This document shows positions 27,884 through 38,584 of a stretch of 60,117 nucleotides of DNA, piece after piece. Source of the stretch: Betaproteobacteria bacterium. Lineage in GTDB: Bacteria > Pseudomonadota > Gammaproteobacteria > Burkholderiales > SG8-39. The stretch lies in assembly GCA_016195915.1 (NCBI GenBank), contig JACPYS010000034.1:1-60117 (forward strand). Reading direction: 5' to 3'. The notes under the pieces are model-generated. The model worked only from the letters and a program-made list of their open reading frames with translations. It searched no databases and had not been told where the DNA came from. Each line of letters begins with the position of its first letter. Positions within the stretch are counted from its first letter, which is position 1. Both the position numbers and the translations under genes were made by a program.

Positions 27884-29398
27884 TCAGGGCGATTTAGATA
27901 GCCAAATCACTGGCTTAGAGAGGCTCACGGGGCGTCCCAGATCGGCCGCGAGCGCATCCCCGTCGGGATCGGCAAGCGCTGCGTCGCGCGCCCGGGCGAC
28001 GGTACGGGCCTGTTCGCGCGGATCGTCCGTTGCCGGGTTCACTACCAGGGCATCCAGAATAGCGAGGAAATTCGCCACGCCGCGCCGGTGCGTCTCGCCA
28101 TAACCCTTGATGAGGCGCACGCATTCCGCGATCTCGAGCGCAAGCTGTGGCTCGCGTTTCGCCGCCGCGCAGACCTCGTCAAGCCAGCGCTCGATCAGCG
28201 ACTGTTCCAGCGCGTACCGGTAGCTGCGCGGCCGCCAGGGTTTGAGCCAGGCAAGCGAGCGCATCGTGAGATACCCCAGCACGCTCGACGTATTGATGTG
28301 CAGCCCGATATTGAGACTGCGAAGCCGTCCGGTGCGCTCTGCCCACGCGAGGAATTTCGCGCCGAGCGCGGGCGGCAGGATGGAGGAGAATTCCTCCGCG
28401 CCGGGTTTGAGGTAATCGATCACCACCACCGGTTCATCGGGTTTGGCGCGAACCTCCTTGCGCACTCTTTCGAATCGTTCGGGCCGGGTTTTCAGGTCGG
28501 CGACTCGGATCACGTCCTCGTAGCTCATCCAAAGGGCGAGATGCCGTCCGGTTTCCGCAGTGAGCCGGTGTGCAGGCGTCCCGTCGATTGCGAGCACCCT
28601 CTTGAGGCGTTCGAGGTAAAGACCGGCGTAATGCTCGTCCTGGTAGTCGATGAGGCGCGTGACACCGAGCGAGAGAACCTCCTGCACGTCGGCCGGGAAC
28701 TCCGCTGCCACGCGCGCGTCCGGCTTTCCCGCAACCGGAGGAGCATCCGGCGCGTCTTCCTTCAAGGCGCCGCTCGCAAGGCGGAAACCGGCATCGAAAC
28801 CGCGCAGGCTCGCTTCCGCCCCCTTGCCGGCGCGCCGGATCGCTTCCTCGCAGGCCGCGCGCGCCACCGGCAGCGCGCCCGAACCCGCCATGGCGCCGAA
28901 CAGGACGGCATTGATCACCGTGCCGTGCGCCAGCGCAACCGCGCGCATGTCGAACAGAAACGCCTGCTTCGCCAACTCGTGCGCAGCTTCCAGAACCTTC
29001 GAACTGTCGAAGCGCCCGTCGCCCATCCGCATTTTTTCCGCGGTTGCGTAGATGCGGTGGGTCGAGGCAATCAGCGTGGTGCGCCCGGGGCTCACGTAGC
29101 CGTTTTGCATCGCCCGTCCCGCTTCGACCAGCTCTGAGGCCACCATGATGTCGACGTTGCCCGGATTGGGCGTAAGCGACATCACCGGCTCGCGCCCGCC
29201 GAGTACCGCGCGGTGCAGCGGAAAGATCTCCAGGTAATAGGTCGTGGCGCCGGTGCGCTGGGCGACGCCCGGAATCGACGTGGCCTGCGCCGGAAGATCT
29301 GCGTGCTCGGCTGCGTCGATGATCCAGTCCGCGAGTACGCCGCCGCCTTCGCCGCCGAGCGCGGCGATCAGGATGGTGATGGGGCGCGCATCGCTCAC
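27884..29398 (-). CDS. iorB: Indolepyruvate oxidoreductase subunit beta (IorB), fused to DUF6537-like part
   Basis: Gamma/beta partner of IorA. Together they oxidatively decarboxylate aryl-pyruvates to aryl-acetyl-CoA using ferredoxin. The N-terminal about 190 residues are the catalytic POR-gamma domain (ALGGEGGGVLADWI, SIPGVAQRTGATTYYLEIFP). The rest, to residue 504, is the DUF6537-like extension seen in proteobacterial proteins. The GTG start overlaps the iorA stop in GTGA. Only one beta gene serves two alpha genes. Confidence 0.87.
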   Translation of the reverse strand: MSDARPITILIAALGGEGGGVLADWIIDAAEHADLPAQATSIPGVAQRTGATTYYLEIFPLHRAVLGGREPVMSLTPNPGNVDIMVASELVEAGRAMQNGYVSPGRTTLIASTHRIYATAEKMRMGDGRFDSSKVLEAAHELAKQAFLFDMRAVALAHGTVINAVLFGAMAGSGALPVARAACEEAIRRAGKGAEASLRGFDAGFRLASGALKEDAPDAPPVAGKPDARVAAEFPADVQEVLSLGVTRLIDYQDEHYAGLYLERLKRVLAIDGTPAHRLTAETGRHLALWMSYEDVIRVADLKTRPERFERVRKEVRAKPDEPVVVIDYLKPGAEEFSSILPPALGAKFLAWAERTGRLRSLNIGLHINTSSVLGYLTMRSLAWLKPWRPRSYRYALEQSLIERWLDEVCAAAKREPQLALEIAECVRLIKGYGETHRRGVANFLAILDALVVNPATDDPREQARTVARARDAALADPDGDALAADLGRPVSLSKPVIWLSKSP

Positions 29399-31563
29399 GG
29401 CGCCACCCCGCCGGTCACCGCCCCGCGCACGCGATGCATGAAGCGGTCCCAGCGCGAGGGATTCTGGATCACCTCCGCACGGTAGAACGACGGGCACAGC
29501 ACTGCGGCATGCGCGTTCTCGCCGCACAGCCCGCAGCCCACGCAGCCATCGATCACGGTCGCGACGGGATCGCGGCGCAAGGGATCCGGGTTGTCCTTGA
29601 TGGTGAGCGTGGGGCAGCCCGAAAGGCGGATGCACGAGTGATCCCCGGTGCAGGTATCCTCGTCCACGCCATACCTGGTGCGCACCGTGCGCTCGCCCGC
29701 GTCAAGCTGTTGCGCCGTCTGGGGGCGCAAGCGACGCTGGCGTTCCAGCTGGCATTCGCCTTCGGCAATGATGACCTTGAGGCCGGGCTCCTTCGTCGTG
29801 ATGGCTTCGCGCAGGGTTTGCGTGACATCGGCAACCCGGTAGTTGTCCACGGTGCGCAGCCATTTCACGCCGAGGCCGCGCAACGTGTTTTCGATGGTGC
29901 GGTCGGCATGCACCGCGCTCTTGCCGTGCGTCGCATCGCGCGCCGAGTGCGATGGGGTCGAAATCAGTTCCTGCGTGCCGGTCGCCGACGCGTAGCCGTT
30001 TTTCATCACCACCAGCACCGCGTCGCCCTTGTTGAGCAGATTGGATGCGACGCCCGACAGCAGGCCGTTGTGCCAGAAACCCCCGTCACCCATGATCGCG
30101 AGCGGCCGGCGTGCCATTACCGGCGAGACACCTGCACTCGAAGCGAGGCTCATGCCGTAGCCGAGGATCGAATTGCCCATCGAAAACGGCTCGAACGTGG
30201 CGAACGCGTGGCAGCCGATGTCGCCCGAAATGTGCGGCAGGCCCACGTCGCGCGCCGCGAGCTTGAGCGCGGAGAACACCGGCCGCTCGGGGCAGCCGGT
30301 GCAGAATCCCGGAGGGCGCGGCGGAAGCGGCGATCCCAGCAGCGCGGCCGCCTGTTCCCGCGCCGCGCCGGTGCTTTGCAGCCAGCCGTCGCCGCCAGCG
30401 GTATCGATGTGCGAAGCGTGCTGCGCAATCAATCGCGACAGTGCGCGCACGATGACTTCAGCAGTGTATTCGCCGGTCATCGCCAGCAGGTCCTTGCCGT
30501 GCAGCTTCGTTTGCGCAAGCTCCCTCAGGCCGGGTTGCTCGGCCGCGCGTCGCAACAGCGTGGCGATGTCCTGCTCGATGAATTCGGGCTGCCCTTCCTC
30601 GACCACCAGCACCGCTTTTTTGCCCATGCAGAACGCGCTGATTTCTTCGGGCACGAGCGGGTAGACCACGTTGAGCGCGAGGATGGGCAGGCGGCAGGCG
30701 CCGAACGCGTCGGACAGCCCGAGGATCTGCAGCGCGCGCGTCAGATTGTTGTACAGGCCGCCCTGCACGATAATGCCGACGCTGTGTTCGTCACCGGAGA
30801 AGGTCTCGTTGAGACGGTGCTCGGCGATGAAGCGGAGCGCTGCCGGCTTGCGTACGCCCACCTTGAGCTTTTCCTGCCGGAACGTGGCCGGCGGATGCGA
30901 GAGGCGGTCATACAGAAATGCGGCAGGAGCAGCGAGCTGATTGCGGGTGGATACGGTCGGTGCGCGATTCGGCGAAGTCGCGAAGCGTCCGCGCACGTGG
31001 CAGGCGCGAATGCGCAATTCCATCATCACCGGGGAGTTGGAGGATTCAGAGAGCTCAAAGCCTTTTTCCACCATGTGCACGATGGTGGGCAGGTTCGGCC
31101 GCGGATCGAGCATCCACATGGAGGACTTGAGCGCAAACGCGTGGGTGCGCTCGAGTGCCACGCTGGCGCCTTCGCCATAATCCTCGCCGACTACGATGAG
31201 TGCACCGCCAATCACGCCGGCGGTCGACAGGTAGCTCAGTGCATCCGATGCCACATTGGTGCCGACGATCGATTTCCAGGTCACTGCGCCGCGCATCGGG
31301 TAAGCGATCGAGGCGCCAAGCATCGCCGCAGCCGAGGCCTCGTTGGTGCATGCCTCCACGTGCACGCCCAGTTCATCCATGTATTCACGCGCCTGCACCA
31401 TCACGTCGAGCAGGTGCGAAACCGGCGCACCCTGGTAGCCGCCGACATAGGACACGCCCGATTGCAGCAGCGCCTTGGTCACCGCGAGGATACCCTCGCC
31501 GTGGAACGTTCCGCCTTCGCCCAGTTTGAGCGATTCGATCTCGTGTGTGAATGAGCGTTCCAT
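29395..31563 (-). CDS. iorA: Indolepyruvate ferredoxin oxidoreductase subunit alpha, copy 1
   Basis: A 722-residue TPP-dependent subunit. The N-terminal pyrimidine-binding domain opens LKLGEGGTFHGEGILAVTKA. The TPP domain has FCTGCPERPVFSALKLA and the GDGGFWHNG metal motif. The C terminus carries ferredoxin-type clusters (CTGDHSCIRLSGC and CVGCGLCGENAHAAVLCP). The start aligns with the upstream paralogue. It is translationally coupled to iorB. Compared with copy 2, the ends are very similar but the middle third differs much more, which suggests different substrate ranges. Confidence 0.9.
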   Translation of the reverse strand: MERSFTHEIESLKLGEGGTFHGEGILAVTKALLQSGVSYVGGYQGAPVSHLLDVMVQAREYMDELGVHVEACTNEASAAAMLGASIAYPMRGAVTWKSIVGTNVASDALSYLSTAGVIGGALIVVGEDYGEGASVALERTHAFALKSSMWMLDPRPNLPTIVHMVEKGFELSESSNSPVMMELRIRACHVRGRFATSPNRAPTVSTRNQLAAPAAFLYDRLSHPPATFRQEKLKVGVRKPAALRFIAEHRLNETFSGDEHSVGIIVQGGLYNNLTRALQILGLSDAFGACRLPILALNVVYPLVPEEISAFCMGKKAVLVVEEGQPEFIEQDIATLLRRAAEQPGLRELAQTKLHGKDLLAMTGEYTAEVIVRALSRLIAQHASHIDTAGGDGWLQSTGAAREQAAALLGSPLPPRPPGFCTGCPERPVFSALKLAARDVGLPHISGDIGCHAFATFEPFSMGNSILGYGMSLASSAGVSPVMARRPLAIMGDGGFWHNGLLSGVASNLLNKGDAVLVVMKNGYASATGTQELISTPSHSARDATHGKSAVHADRTIENTLRGLGVKWLRTVDNYRVADVTQTLREAITTKEPGLKVIIAEGECQLERQRRLRPQTAQQLDAGERTVRTRYGVDEDTCTGDHSCIRLSGCPTLTIKDNPDPLRRDPVATVIDGCVGCGLCGENAHAAVLCPSFYRAEVIQNPSRWDRFMHRVRGAVTGGVAP

Positions 31564-31585
31564 GTCTTTGCGTCCTGGTGCCGTC

Positions 31586-33718
31586 TCAGGCTGCGCGAGG
31601 CGCGAGCCAGCCGGTGATGGCGCGGCGGAGCTGATGCAGCCATGTGTCCCAGCGCGACGGATTCTGGAGCACTTCCGCACGATAGAACGACGGGCACAGC
31701 ACGGCCGCGTGCGCGTTCTCGCCGCACAGCCCGCAGCCCACGCAGCCGTCGATCACCGTGGCGACGGGGTCGCGGCGCAAGGGGTCCGGATTGTCCTTGA
31801 TGGTCAGCGTCGGGCAGCCCGAGAGGCGGATGCAGGAATGATCGCCCGTGCAGGTATCTTCGTCGACGCCGTATCTGACGCGTACCACGCGCTTTCCCGT
31901 GCCGAGCTGTTGCGCGATCAGGGGCCGCAGGCGGCGCTGCCGCTCGAGCTGGCATTCGCCATCGGCAATGATGACCTTCAACCCCTTGTACGCGGAGGTC
32001 ATCGCCTCCTTGAGCGTCCGGCGCACCTCTTCCACGCGATAGTTGTCGACGGTCTTGAGCCACTTCACGCCGAGGCCCTTGATGGTGCGCTCGATGCCCA
32101 TGTCGCTCGCCTTGTGCGCGCTGTGATGCGGCGAAGAGGGCAGCTCCTGGGTTCCCGTCGCGGAGCTGTAGCCGTTCTTCATGATCACGAGGATGCCGTC
32201 GTCCTTGTTGAACACCGCGTTCGCCACGCCCGAAGTGAGGCCGTTATGCCAGAAACCGCCGTCGCCCATGATGGTGACGGTGCGTGCACCGAACATGGTG
32301 TTTACCGCCGAATTCGAAGCCAGCCCCAGGCCGTAGCCAAGTACGGTGTGGCCGATGTTGAATGGCGGCAGCGTGGCAAAAGTGTGGCAGCCGATATCCG
32401 CCGAGACGTGATAGGCGCCAGACTCGCGCTCGGCGAGCTTCATCGCCGAAAATACCGGGCGCTCCGGGCATCCGGTGCAGAATCCCGGCGGGCGGGCCGG
32501 CACCCCGCCGCCAAGCAACTGCGCAGCGCGTTTCTTCGCTCCAGTGTGGCTTTCATGCGCGGCGCGAATGCTGCCTGCATCGATTCCGCGCGGTGCTGCG
32601 TGCTCGAAGAATTTCGTCACGCCCGTGAGCACTACTTCCCCGGTGTATTCGCCGGCCAGGGGGAGCATGCCCTTGCCGTACACCTTGACGGCGTTCACCT
32701 CGTGACGGCGCAACGCGGCGAGCACTGCCTCTTCGATGTAGGCGGGCTGGCCTTCCTCGACGATCAGCACCGCGCGCTTTTCGGCGCAGAACGCCACGAT
32801 CTCCTGCGGTACCATCGGGTAAGTGACGTTCATGCAGTAGATGGGAATGCGCGACGCACCGAATGCGTCGGCGAGGCCCAGTTGCTGCAGCGCACGCACG
32901 GTCGCGTTGTACAGGCCGCCCTGGCAGAGGATGCCCGTTTCTTCCATGTCTCCAGGGAAGAACTCGTTCAAATTCCGTGCGCGGATGAAACTCACCGCGG
33001 CTGGCCAGCGCACTTCGATCTTGTGTTTTTCCTGCGCATAGGTCGACGGCGGCAGGGAGATGCGGCCAAAATCGAATTCCGGCCGGTCGAGAAACCGCCG
33101 GCGCGAAAATGGCGCCGCGCGGTTGTTCTTCGCAGTGAAGTTGCCCCGCACATGGCAGGCGCGGATCCGCAGTTCCAGCATCACCGGGGTGTTCGACGCT
33201 TCCGAAAGTTCGAAGCTTCTCTCCACCATCTCGACGATCTTCGGCAGGTTCGGCCGCGGGTCGAGCAGCCAGATCTGCGATTTCATCGCGAAGGCGTGGC
33301 TGCGCTCCTGGATGATGGAAGCGCCCTCACCATAGTCCTCGCCCAGCACGATCAATGCGCCGCCCTTCACCCCCGCAGAGGCGAGATTGGACAAGGCATC
33401 CGATGCGACGTTGGTTCCGACCGTCGACTTGAACGTCACCGCGCCGCGCAAAGGATAGTTGATCGAGGCGCCCAGCATCGCGGCAGCGCCGGCCTCGGAG
33501 GCGTTCGTCTCGACGTGGATGCCGAGCTCGTCCATGATGTCGCGCGCGTCGTTCAGCACGTCCATCAGGTGCGATACCGGCGCGCCCTGATAGCCGCCGA
33601 CGTAGGACACGCCCGATTGCAGCAGTGCCTTGGTCACCGCGAGGATGCCTTCGCCGCGAAAGATCTCGCCGTCGCCCAGCTTGAGCATCTCGACTTCCAC
33701 GGCAAACGAACGTTCCAC
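31586..33718 (-). CDS. iorA: Indolepyruvate ferredoxin oxidoreductase subunit alpha, copy 2
   Basis: Tandem paralogue of the next gene, 710 residues with the same order: pyrimidine domain, linker, TPP domain (GDGGFWHNGLTSG) and C-terminal Fe-S clusters (CTGDHSC, CVGCGLC). The C-terminal about 100 residues are almost identical in the two copies, and a 35-base DNA run there is unchanged. The genes are 22 bases apart, and 11 bases separate this one from dctM. A gene conversion origin for the shared ends is inferred. Confidence 0.9.
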   Translation of the reverse strand: MERSFAVEVEMLKLGDGEIFRGEGILAVTKALLQSGVSYVGGYQGAPVSHLMDVLNDARDIMDELGIHVETNASEAGAAAMLGASINYPLRGAVTFKSTVGTNVASDALSNLASAGVKGGALIVLGEDYGEGASIIQERSHAFAMKSQIWLLDPRPNLPKIVEMVERSFELSEASNTPVMLELRIRACHVRGNFTAKNNRAAPFSRRRFLDRPEFDFGRISLPPSTYAQEKHKIEVRWPAAVSFIRARNLNEFFPGDMEETGILCQGGLYNATVRALQQLGLADAFGASRIPIYCMNVTYPMVPQEIVAFCAEKRAVLIVEEGQPAYIEEAVLAALRRHEVNAVKVYGKGMLPLAGEYTGEVVLTGVTKFFEHAAPRGIDAGSIRAAHESHTGAKKRAAQLLGGGVPARPPGFCTGCPERPVFSAMKLAERESGAYHVSADIGCHTFATLPPFNIGHTVLGYGLGLASNSAVNTMFGARTVTIMGDGGFWHNGLTSGVANAVFNKDDGILVIMKNGYSSATGTQELPSSPHHSAHKASDMGIERTIKGLGVKWLKTVDNYRVEEVRRTLKEAMTSAYKGLKVIIADGECQLERQRRLRPLIAQQLGTGKRVVRVRYGVDEDTCTGDHSCIRLSGCPTLTIKDNPDPLRRDPVATVIDGCVGCGLCGENAHAAVLCPSFYRAEVLQNPSRWDTWLHQLRRAITGWLAPRAA

Positions 33719-33729
33719 GGGCTATTGCC

Positions 33730-35043
33730 TCAACCCAGCAGCTTCGGCAGCCACAGCGCCACCGCGGGAACGAAGAACACCAGTCCGAGCACGGCAATGC
33801 TCATCGCGACGTAAGGCACGACCGCCTGGAAGATGTGGCTCATCCTCACCTCGGGTGGCGCCACGCCCTTCATCGTCATCAGCAGCAGGCCGTGCGGCGG
33901 CAGCAGCAGCCCGAGCTGCATGCAGATTAGGAACATCACGCCGAACCATACGAGGTCGATGGCGAAGGCCTGCACCACCGGCATGAAGATCGGCAGCGTG
34001 ATCAGCATCATGCTCACCTGGTCGACGAAGATGCCGAGCAGGATCAGGATCAGCATCATGCCCGCGATCACCGTCATTGGCGGCAGTCCCTGCTCGGTGA
34101 TAATTTTCACCAGCCCGCTGGAAGCACCGGAAAACGACAGTATCTGCGAGAACGTGGTTGCGCCGACGATGATGAACAGGATCATGCCGCTGATCGACAC
34201 CGTGCCGAGCAGCGCCTTGACCATGTTGGCGGGGGTGAGCGCGCGGTATGCGGTGGCAAGCAGCACGGTGGCCAGCGCGCCGATTGCCGCGGACTCGGTG
34301 GGCGTTGCCCAGCCCGCCGACATCGAGGCGACGACCACCGCGAAGATCGACACCAGCGGGACGACGTATTGGACGAACGGGCGCAGTTTTTCCCAGCCGT
34401 GGTACTCGGTGAGCTCGCTCGGCGGCGCGAGCTTCGGATCGAGCTTGACGCGCACGATGATGTAGACGACGAATGCCGCCGAAAGAATCAGTCCGGGAAG
34501 CACCCCGCCGATGAGGAGTTTGGAGATCGAAATTCCCGACAGGCTGCCCAGCAACACCGTCAGCGCGGAAGGCGGTATCAGCATGTCGACTGCGCCGATG
34601 GCCATGATCGGCCCGGTGGCCATGGTCGGATGGTAGCCGCGCGCGAGCATCACCGGCAGCATCAGGCTGCCCAGCATGGCGGTGGTGGCGATGGTCGAGC
34701 CGGAAATTGCGGAGAACACGGTGCCGGCGACCACCGCGACCACCGCCAGCCGCCCCGGCACCTTGCGGATCAACCGCTCCACGCCATCGATCACCTTGAC
34801 CGCGAGGCCGGTATGAAACAGCACTTCGCCCATCAGCACGAACAGCGGAATCGGCGTGAGCGAAAAGCTGGTGACCGACTGCACGCTGTTGCGCGCGAGC
34901 TGCACCAGCCCCGGCTCGCCGCCCAGCCAGATCACCGCGCCCAGCAGATTGATGATCAGGAACGTGAACGCCACCGGCAGGCCGAGGAACAGCAGCAGCA
35001 TCGAGCCGCCGAGCATCAACCATGCCGCGAACTGCCAGGACAT
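33730..35043 (-). CDS. dctM: TRAP transporter large permease (DctM)
   Basis: Inner-membrane protein of 437 residues with about twelve hydrophobic segments. Motifs include PIPLFVLMGEVLFHTG, SAISGSTIATTAMLG and LIPPSALTVLLGSL, typical of the DctM ion-coupled channel. It imports a dicarboxylate or other organic acid with Na+ using DctP. It abuts dctQ directly and is followed closely by the iorA genes, so the imported acid could be an aromatic 2-oxoacid or its precursor. Confidence 0.93.
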   Translation of the reverse strand: MSWQFAAWLMLGGSMLLLFLGLPVAFTFLIINLLGAVIWLGGEPGLVQLARNSVQSVTSFSLTPIPLFVLMGEVLFHTGLAVKVIDGVERLIRKVPGRLAVVAVVAGTVFSAISGSTIATTAMLGSLMLPVMLARGYHPTMATGPIMAIGAVDMLIPPSALTVLLGSLSGISISKLLIGGVLPGLILSAAFVVYIIVRVKLDPKLAPPSELTEYHGWEKLRPFVQYVVPLVSIFAVVVASMSAGWATPTESAAIGALATVLLATAYRALTPANMVKALLGTVSISGMILFIIVGATTFSQILSFSGASSGLVKIITEQGLPPMTVIAGMMLILILLGIFVDQVSMMLITLPIFMPVVQAFAIDLVWFGVMFLICMQLGLLLPPHGLLLMTMKGVAPPEVRMSHIFQAVVPYVAMSIAVLGLVFFVPAVALWLPKLLG

Positions 35044-35571
35044 CTAGCCGGCCGAAACCGCGTCGTCGCGCGGCGCCCGTTCGCCCAGGTAGAGGCGCCG
35101 CATGCGGAACAGCACCTCGATTGCGAGCAGCGCGAAGGCCGCGGGCAGGGGGGCAAGCATCCACCACTCCGGGGTGACCAGCGTCTTGATGGTGAGTGAG
35201 TCCGAAGCGTGGCTCGCCAGCGTCGCCTGAGTGCCGTATACCATCATTGCAGCGCAACAGCTGAGCGCGAGCGTATCGACGGCCCACTCGCAGTACCACG
35301 CAACGTGCCGGGGCAGCACGCGCAGCACGATGTCTACGCGAATGTGCTGGCCCTTGCGCATGAGCCACGGCGCGGAGAGCATGGTGATGAAGTAGAGCAT
35401 GTTCTCCGAAATCTCGTTCGACCAGGCGAGGCCGGGCAGGCCGGTAACCAGCGGTACGTTCCGCAACAGCACGTCGGCGCAGATCATCAGCATCATGACG
35501 AACAGCACCGCGCAGGCGCCGTAAGCCAGCGCCGCGAGGAGCCGGCCGTAGAGTGCGGAGAGCCTTTCCAC
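35044..35571 (-). CDS. dctQ: TRAP transporter small permease (DctQ)
   Basis: A 175-residue membrane protein with four hydrophobic helices. The LPGLAWSNEISENMLYFITM segment and MRKGQHIRVDI loop are family marks. It binds DctM to form the channel. Its stop directly abuts the dctM start. Confidence 0.92.
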   Translation of the reverse strand: MERLSALYGRLLAALAYGACAVLFVMMLMICADVLLRNVPLVTGLPGLAWSNEISENMLYFITMLSAPWLMRKGQHIRVDIVLRVLPRHVAWYCEWAVDTLALSCCAAMMVYGTQATLASHASDSLTIKTLVTPEWWMLAPLPAAFALLAIEVLFRMRRLYLGERAPRDDAVSAG

Positions 35572-35618
35572 GCGGGGTCACGTTCGACGTGTGGTCCGCC
35601 TCTCGGTCGGCATTTCGC

Positions 35619-36632
<1,014 letters not shown>

Positions 36633-36664
36633 CTATGCCGTTTGTCAATCTTGCCGCGCGGGGA

Positions 36665-37432
36665 CTAGTACATGTAGTGCCCGCCGTTCACATGTACGAC
36701 CTGGCCCGAGACGAATCCGCCGCCCTCGGAGCCTAGAAACGCGCAGGCCGCGGCGATCTCCGAGACCTTGCCGAACCGGCCGAGCGGGATTTCCCGCTCG
36801 ATCTTCTCCCTCGGCTGGTGCTTGTACTGCGACCAGTCCCGCACGGTGTCGATGGCCCCCGGGGCGACGGTGTTCGCGGTGATGCCGTCGGGCCCGAACT
36901 CGCGCGCCAGCGCCTTCGCCAATCCGTGCAACCCCGCCTTGCAGGTGATGTTGTGCGCGCGCTGCGTCACCTGCCCCCAGAAGCCGTCGAAGCCGGAAAT
37001 CAGCACGATGCGTCCCCATCTTCCCTTCTGCATGTGCGGGATCACGTTGCGCGCAAGGTAGAACGCCGGCGTCAGATTGGTAGCGAGCACGCTGTCCCAG
37101 TCCTCGAGGCTGATCTCGAGAAATGGCTGCATGCGGCGGATGCCGACGTTGGACACCGCGATGTCGGCCGAGCCATAGCGTTGCACGCACTTGCGCACCA
37201 GGTCCTCGACCTGTTCGTGGGAGGAAACATCGGCCATGAGCCCGTACGCCTGCCCTCCCGCCTGCTCGATTTCGCGCACCACGCCCTCCACAGCGTCGCG
37301 GTCGCGGTGGCCGTTGACGACCACGTTTGCACCGCCGGCGGCAAATGCCAGGGCGATCGCCCGGCCGATATTTCGCCCGGAGCCGGTCACGATAGCGGTA
37401 CGGCCGGCAAATGTTGCAGCGGAGTCAGGCAT
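36665..37432 (-). CDS. Short-chain dehydrogenase/reductase family protein lacking the catalytic Tyr
   Basis: A 255-residue Rossmann protein with the cofactor motif TGSGRNIG (residues 16-23) and C-terminal FVSGQVVHVNGG. Ser146 is at the catalytic position (VLISGFDG) and Lys165 at the second, but the YxxxK tyrosine position is Asn161 (AHNITCK). Standard dehydrogenase chemistry is therefore doubtful, and a different mechanism or a binding role is possible. First gene of the - strand run. It is divergent from the Bug receptor gene across 140 bases. Confidence 0.85.
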   Translation of the reverse strand: MPDSAATFAGRTAIVTGSGRNIGRAIALAFAAGGANVVVNGHRDRDAVEGVVREIEQAGGQAYGLMADVSSHEQVEDLVRKCVQRYGSADIAVSNVGIRRMQPFLEISLEDWDSVLATNLTPAFYLARNVIPHMQKGRWGRIVLISGFDGFWGQVTQRAHNITCKAGLHGLAKALAREFGPDGITANTVAPGAIDTVRDWSQYKHQPREKIEREIPLGRFGKVSEIAAACAFLGSEGGGFVSGQVVHVNGGHYMY

Positions 37433-37462
37433 CGGCAGAATCCTCGTTGGTTCGCTGGCGCG

Positions 37463-37493
37463 TTGGCCTTCCCGGCGCCCGTGCGCTTAAAAT
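37463..37493 (+). promoter_or_regulatory. Possible promoter ahead of the Bug receptor operon
   Basis: TTGGCC (37463-37468) and TAAAAT (37488-37493) are 19 bases apart in the divergent gap between the SDR gene and the receptor gene. Spacing is slightly long, so this is a moderate match. Confidence 0.4.
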
Positions 37494-37572
37494 GTAAGGG
37501 CATTTCGCGGTTCAGGCAATCCGGCGCATTGCGCCCGGGCAGCGGCCGCAACGCGTGGAAGGAAAAATCCCG

Positions 37573-38544
37573 ATGCTCAAGACACGATTCGCGCTGCTGG
37601 CGTTGCTCGCAATACTTGCCGCGCCGCTCGCTTCGCTTGCGCAATCCTATCCCGCGAAACCGGTCAGGCTGGTGGTGCCCTACCCGCCGGGCGGCTCTAC
37701 CGACCTGTTGGGACGCACTGTCGCGCAGAAGATGTCCGAGAGCATGGGCCAGAACGTGATCGTGGAAAATCGCGGTGGCGCGGGCGGCATGCTCGGCTCG
37801 GAACTGGTGGCGCGCTCGGCGCCCGACGGCTATACGTTCTTGCTCGGCACCGGAGCGTCCCACGGCATCACGCTGTTCCTGTCCAAGACCGTGCCCTACG
37901 ATCCGGTCAAGGACTTCACGCCGATTTGCGCAGCGGTCGAGGTTCCGATTGCGCTCGCCATTCATCCGTCCATCCCGGCGAACAACGCGAAGGAACTGCT
38001 CGAGTACGCAAAGAAGAATCCGGGGAAGCTTGCGTTCGGCAGCTCGGGAACGGGCTCGCCGCATCACCTGGCGGGCGAGTTGCTCAAGCAGGTGGGCGGC
38101 ATCGACATGGTGCATGTTCCGTACAAGGGTGCCGGACCGTCGATGCAGGACCTGATCGGCGGACAGATCCCGATCGTATTCACCACGCTCTCCACCGCGA
38201 TACCGCAGATGCGCAGCGGAAAGATCCGGGTGATCGGGGTCGTCGAGCGCAAGCGCCAGGAGAGCACGCCGGAGGTGCCTACGATCGGCGAGTCGGTGCC
38301 GGGCTACGTCATGCCGAGTTCCTGGCTCGGATTTTTCGGCCCAGCGGGGTTGCCGGAGGCGATCGTTGCGCGTCTCAACGGCGAGATCCTGAAGTCGGTG
38401 CATGCGCCCGAGGTGCGCTCCAAGCTGGAATCGGCCGGGATGCCGGTGTCGGGTACCAGCGCCGAGGAGTTCGCTCGCATGGTGCGCGACGACATCGAAA
38501 CCTTTCGCGGGATCGTGCAGGCCTCGGGCATCAAGCCCGAATGA
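37573..38544 (+). CDS. Bug/TctC-family tripartite tricarboxylate receptor
   Basis: A 323-residue periplasmic binding protein, a family greatly expanded in Burkholderiales. The signal peptide ends near SLAQSYPAKPVR. VVPYPPGGSTDLLGR is the classic ligand-binding start, followed by GAGGMLGSELVA and PYKGAGPSMQDLIGGQI. The ATG at 37573 has AAGGA nine bases upstream and is chosen over a GTG at 37555. No TctAB permease adjoins it, as is common for Bug proteins. First gene of a + strand operon. Confidence 0.93.
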   Translation: MLKTRFALLALLAILAAPLASLAQSYPAKPVRLVVPYPPGGSTDLLGRTVAQKMSESMGQNVIVENRGGAGGMLGSELVARSAPDGYTFLLGTGASHGITLFLSKTVPYDPVKDFTPICAAVEVPIALAIHPSIPANNAKELLEYAKKNPGKLAFGSSGTGSPHHLAGELLKQVGGIDMVHVPYKGAGPSMQDLIGGQIPIVFTTLSTAIPQMRSGKIRVIGVVERKRQESTPEVPTIGESVPGYVMPSSWLGFFGPAGLPEAIVARLNGEILKSVHAPEVRSKLESAGMPVSGTSAEEFARMVRDDIETFRGIVQASGIKPE

Positions 38545-38584
38545 GTGACTGCCCGGGAGCGGGCGCCCAGGAGCGAATGCAATC

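Noticed and set aside
29434-33814. Open frames of 706 and 779 codons on the + strand
   Set aside because: They lie antisense to the two iorA genes, are His/Arg/Ala-rich and lack any domain. High GC keeps antisense frames open.
33722-35581. 619-codon - strand frame
   Set aside because: Out-of-frame reading of dctM and dctQ; the real frames have membrane helices and TRAP motifs.
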